Assembly: GCA_937980285.1 (NCBI GenBank)
Contig: CALJQI010000268.1
Coordinates: 1-15,089, forward strand
Length of the DNA: 15,089 nucleotides
Origin: an uncultured Gammaproteobacteria bacterium
GTDB taxonomy: Bacteria; Pseudomonadota; Gammaproteobacteria; GCA-001735895
Reading direction: 5' to 3'
The position numbers were made by a program, and so were the translations under genes. The notes beneath the pieces were generated by a model. It made no database searches, had not been told where the DNA came from, and was given only the letters and a program-made list of their open reading frames with translations. How positions within the stretch are numbered: position 1 is the first letter of the stretch; each line of letters starts with the position of its first letter. Shown in pieces: positions 14,367 to 15,089 of the stretch.

Positions 14367-14885
14367 TTAGTTTAAAGCGGATTCCTGATCCATGGCTCGC
14401 TGATTTAACAGCTTTTCAATATTTTTTGCATCCTCGAACAGCTTTTTAATACTTTCCTGGCTGTACGGATTACCGATATCCTCGGGTTTTGAAGTTGTCT
14501 GGCTACTCGGAGCGTCATTCTTCGGCGCGACCTCCGGCGCCGGGATTTCAACTGCCTGAATGACGTTGGTGTTAGGGTCGAATCCCTTGACGGTGTACTC
14601 GATGCCATCCGCCGGGGGCTCGGTTGTAAACTGAACATTACCATCGGCATCATACCATTTGTAGAACAGATCCTTGCCCGCCAGATCGCCGTCCGATGCA
14701 CCCGGCATATCGATACTCGGCATCTTCGGCATATCGGGCAGATTGAAATCGGGCAGACTGAAATCGGGCAGACTGAAATCGGAAAAACTCAACAGCGTCT
14801 TGCCGTCTGGACCCTTTAGAATCGTAAACGGCAATAACATAGCCAAAATCAGTACCGCGATCATCAGTTTCGCAAACAGTTTCAT
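14367..14885 (-). CDS. DUF4124-domain membrane/exported protein with DFSLP repeats
   Basis: The 172-residue protein begins with a hydrophobic segment (5-23) that acts as a signal anchor or uncleaved signal. Next comes a Pro/Asp/Phe repeat (36-52: DFSLP, DFSLP, DFNLP, DMPKMP), then a DUF4124-like module (74-110; FYKWYDADGNVQFT, with a following TEPP), a Pro-rich linker and a C-terminal amphipathic helix (146-166). DUF4124 proteins are common, poorly characterised envelope proteins of proteobacteria. It lies between serS (42-nt gap) and the skp-like gene (16-nt gap), probably in one transcript, so a role in the periplasm alongside the chaperone is possible but unproven. No good Shine-Dalgarno precedes the ATG at 14883-14885. 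Confidence 0.8.
   Translation of the reverse strand: MKLFAKLMIAVLILAMLLPFTILKGPDGKTLLSFSDFSLPDFSLPDFNLPDMPKMPSIDMPGASDGDLAGKDLFYKWYDADGNVQFTTEPPADGIEYTVKGFDPNTNVIQAVEIPAPEVAPKNDAPSSQTTSKPEDIGNPYSQESIKKLFEDAKNIEKLLNQRAMDQESALN
14733..14792 (-). repeat. 15-bp tandem repeat encoding DFSLP units
   Basis: Three near-perfect 15-bp copies (14733-14747, 14748-14762 and 14763-14777; unit ATCGGGCAGACTGAA on the plus strand) are followed by a decayed fourth (14778-14792). They lie in frame inside the DUF4124 gene and encode the Asp-Phe-(Ser/Asn)-Leu-Pro repeat. The near identity at DNA level suggests recent expansion by slippage. Confidence 0.85.
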
Positions 14886-14927
14886 CAGGAGAACCGGATC
14901 CGTTTCGTTCCTGCAGAGTATAGTCTC

Positions 14928-15089
14928 TTAGGACCGAATTTCAGTCATCCCGTTCATATATGGCAACAGCACATCGGGAATTTTGATGCTGCCGTCGGCC
15001 TGCTGGTAGTTTTCCATGATCGCAATCAGCGTGCGGCCGACCGCAAGCCCCGAGCCATTGAGAGTATGCACCAGTTCCGGCTTGCCGGT
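14928..15089 (-). CDS. serS: Seryl-tRNA synthetase, C-terminal fragment (cut by the window edge)
   Basis: The last 53 codons and the TAA (14928-14930) are visible. The sequence HTLNGSGLAVGRTLIAIMEN followed by IKIPDVLLPYM is the class II motif 3 region and C-terminus of SerRS, which charges tRNA-Ser. In motif 3 the arginine of GLAVGRTL binds ATP. The upstream part of the gene lies beyond 15089. It is the first visible gene of the serS - DUF4124 - skp-like minus-strand run. Confidence 0.95.
   Translation of the reverse strand, partial: TGKPELVHTLNGSGLAVGRTLIAIMENYQQADGSIKIPDVLLPYMNGMTEIRS

Noticed and set aside
14733..14792. Possible CRISPR-like short repeats
   Set aside because: Units are 15 bp, contiguous without spacers, and lie in frame in a protein gene.

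Overview
The window looks like an ordinary chromosomal housekeeping segment of a moderately GC-rich gammaproteobacterium. I see no insertion sequence, phage gene, CRISPR array or toxin-antitoxin pair. The affiliation rests on two gene neighbourhoods known from Escherichia coli and Pseudomonas. One is uvrY-uvrC-pgsA-tRNA-Gly-tRNA-Cys. The other is rne / rluC-sppA / maf(yceF) / yceD-rpmF-plsX-fabH. Here the two are fused end to end. The species cannot be named from this sequence.

Layout: positions 1-1047 (+) hold the 3' part of an unrecognised helical-repeat protein gene. tRNA-Cys and tRNA-Gly follow on the minus strand, separated by an intrinsic terminator. They form the tail of a minus-strand operon that starts at about 5210 and reads uvrY (GacA-type regulator) - family 5-like uracil-DNA glycosylase - uvrC - pgsA - tRNA-Gly. 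Its genes overlap or nearly touch. Upstream of it, also on the minus strand, is yceD - rpmF - plsX - fabH (8060 down to 5261), which links a ribosomal protein to the start of phospholipid and fatty-acid synthesis. A strong 11-bp hairpin lies between rpmF and plsX, and plsX/fabH share an ATGA overlap. maf/yceF diverges from yceD across about 300 bp that holds a consensus DnaA box and a pair of REP-like palindromes.

maf converges on the minus-strand pair rluC-sppA. rluC diverges from rne (RNase E) across a 315-bp region that probably carries the structured rne leader. rne has a conventional catalytic half and a short, disordered, RGG-rich tail containing a perfect-frame 51-bp duplication. A bidirectional hairpin terminator separates rne from a convergent minus-strand operon: serS (only its C-terminus is in the window) - a DUF4124 envelope protein with a DFSLP tandem repeat - a Skp/OmpH-like periplasmic chaperone.

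Several first-ATG readings overextend genes. I reset uvrC, fabH, maf and rne to starts supported by family length, ribosome sites and ATGA overlaps. The points most worth a second look are the UDG gene inside the uvrC operon, the rpmF-plsX hairpin, the RNase E tail, the DUF4124/Skp pair, and the join that places uvrY where fabD/fabG/acpP usually follow fabH. None amounts to clear evidence of a new biological system.
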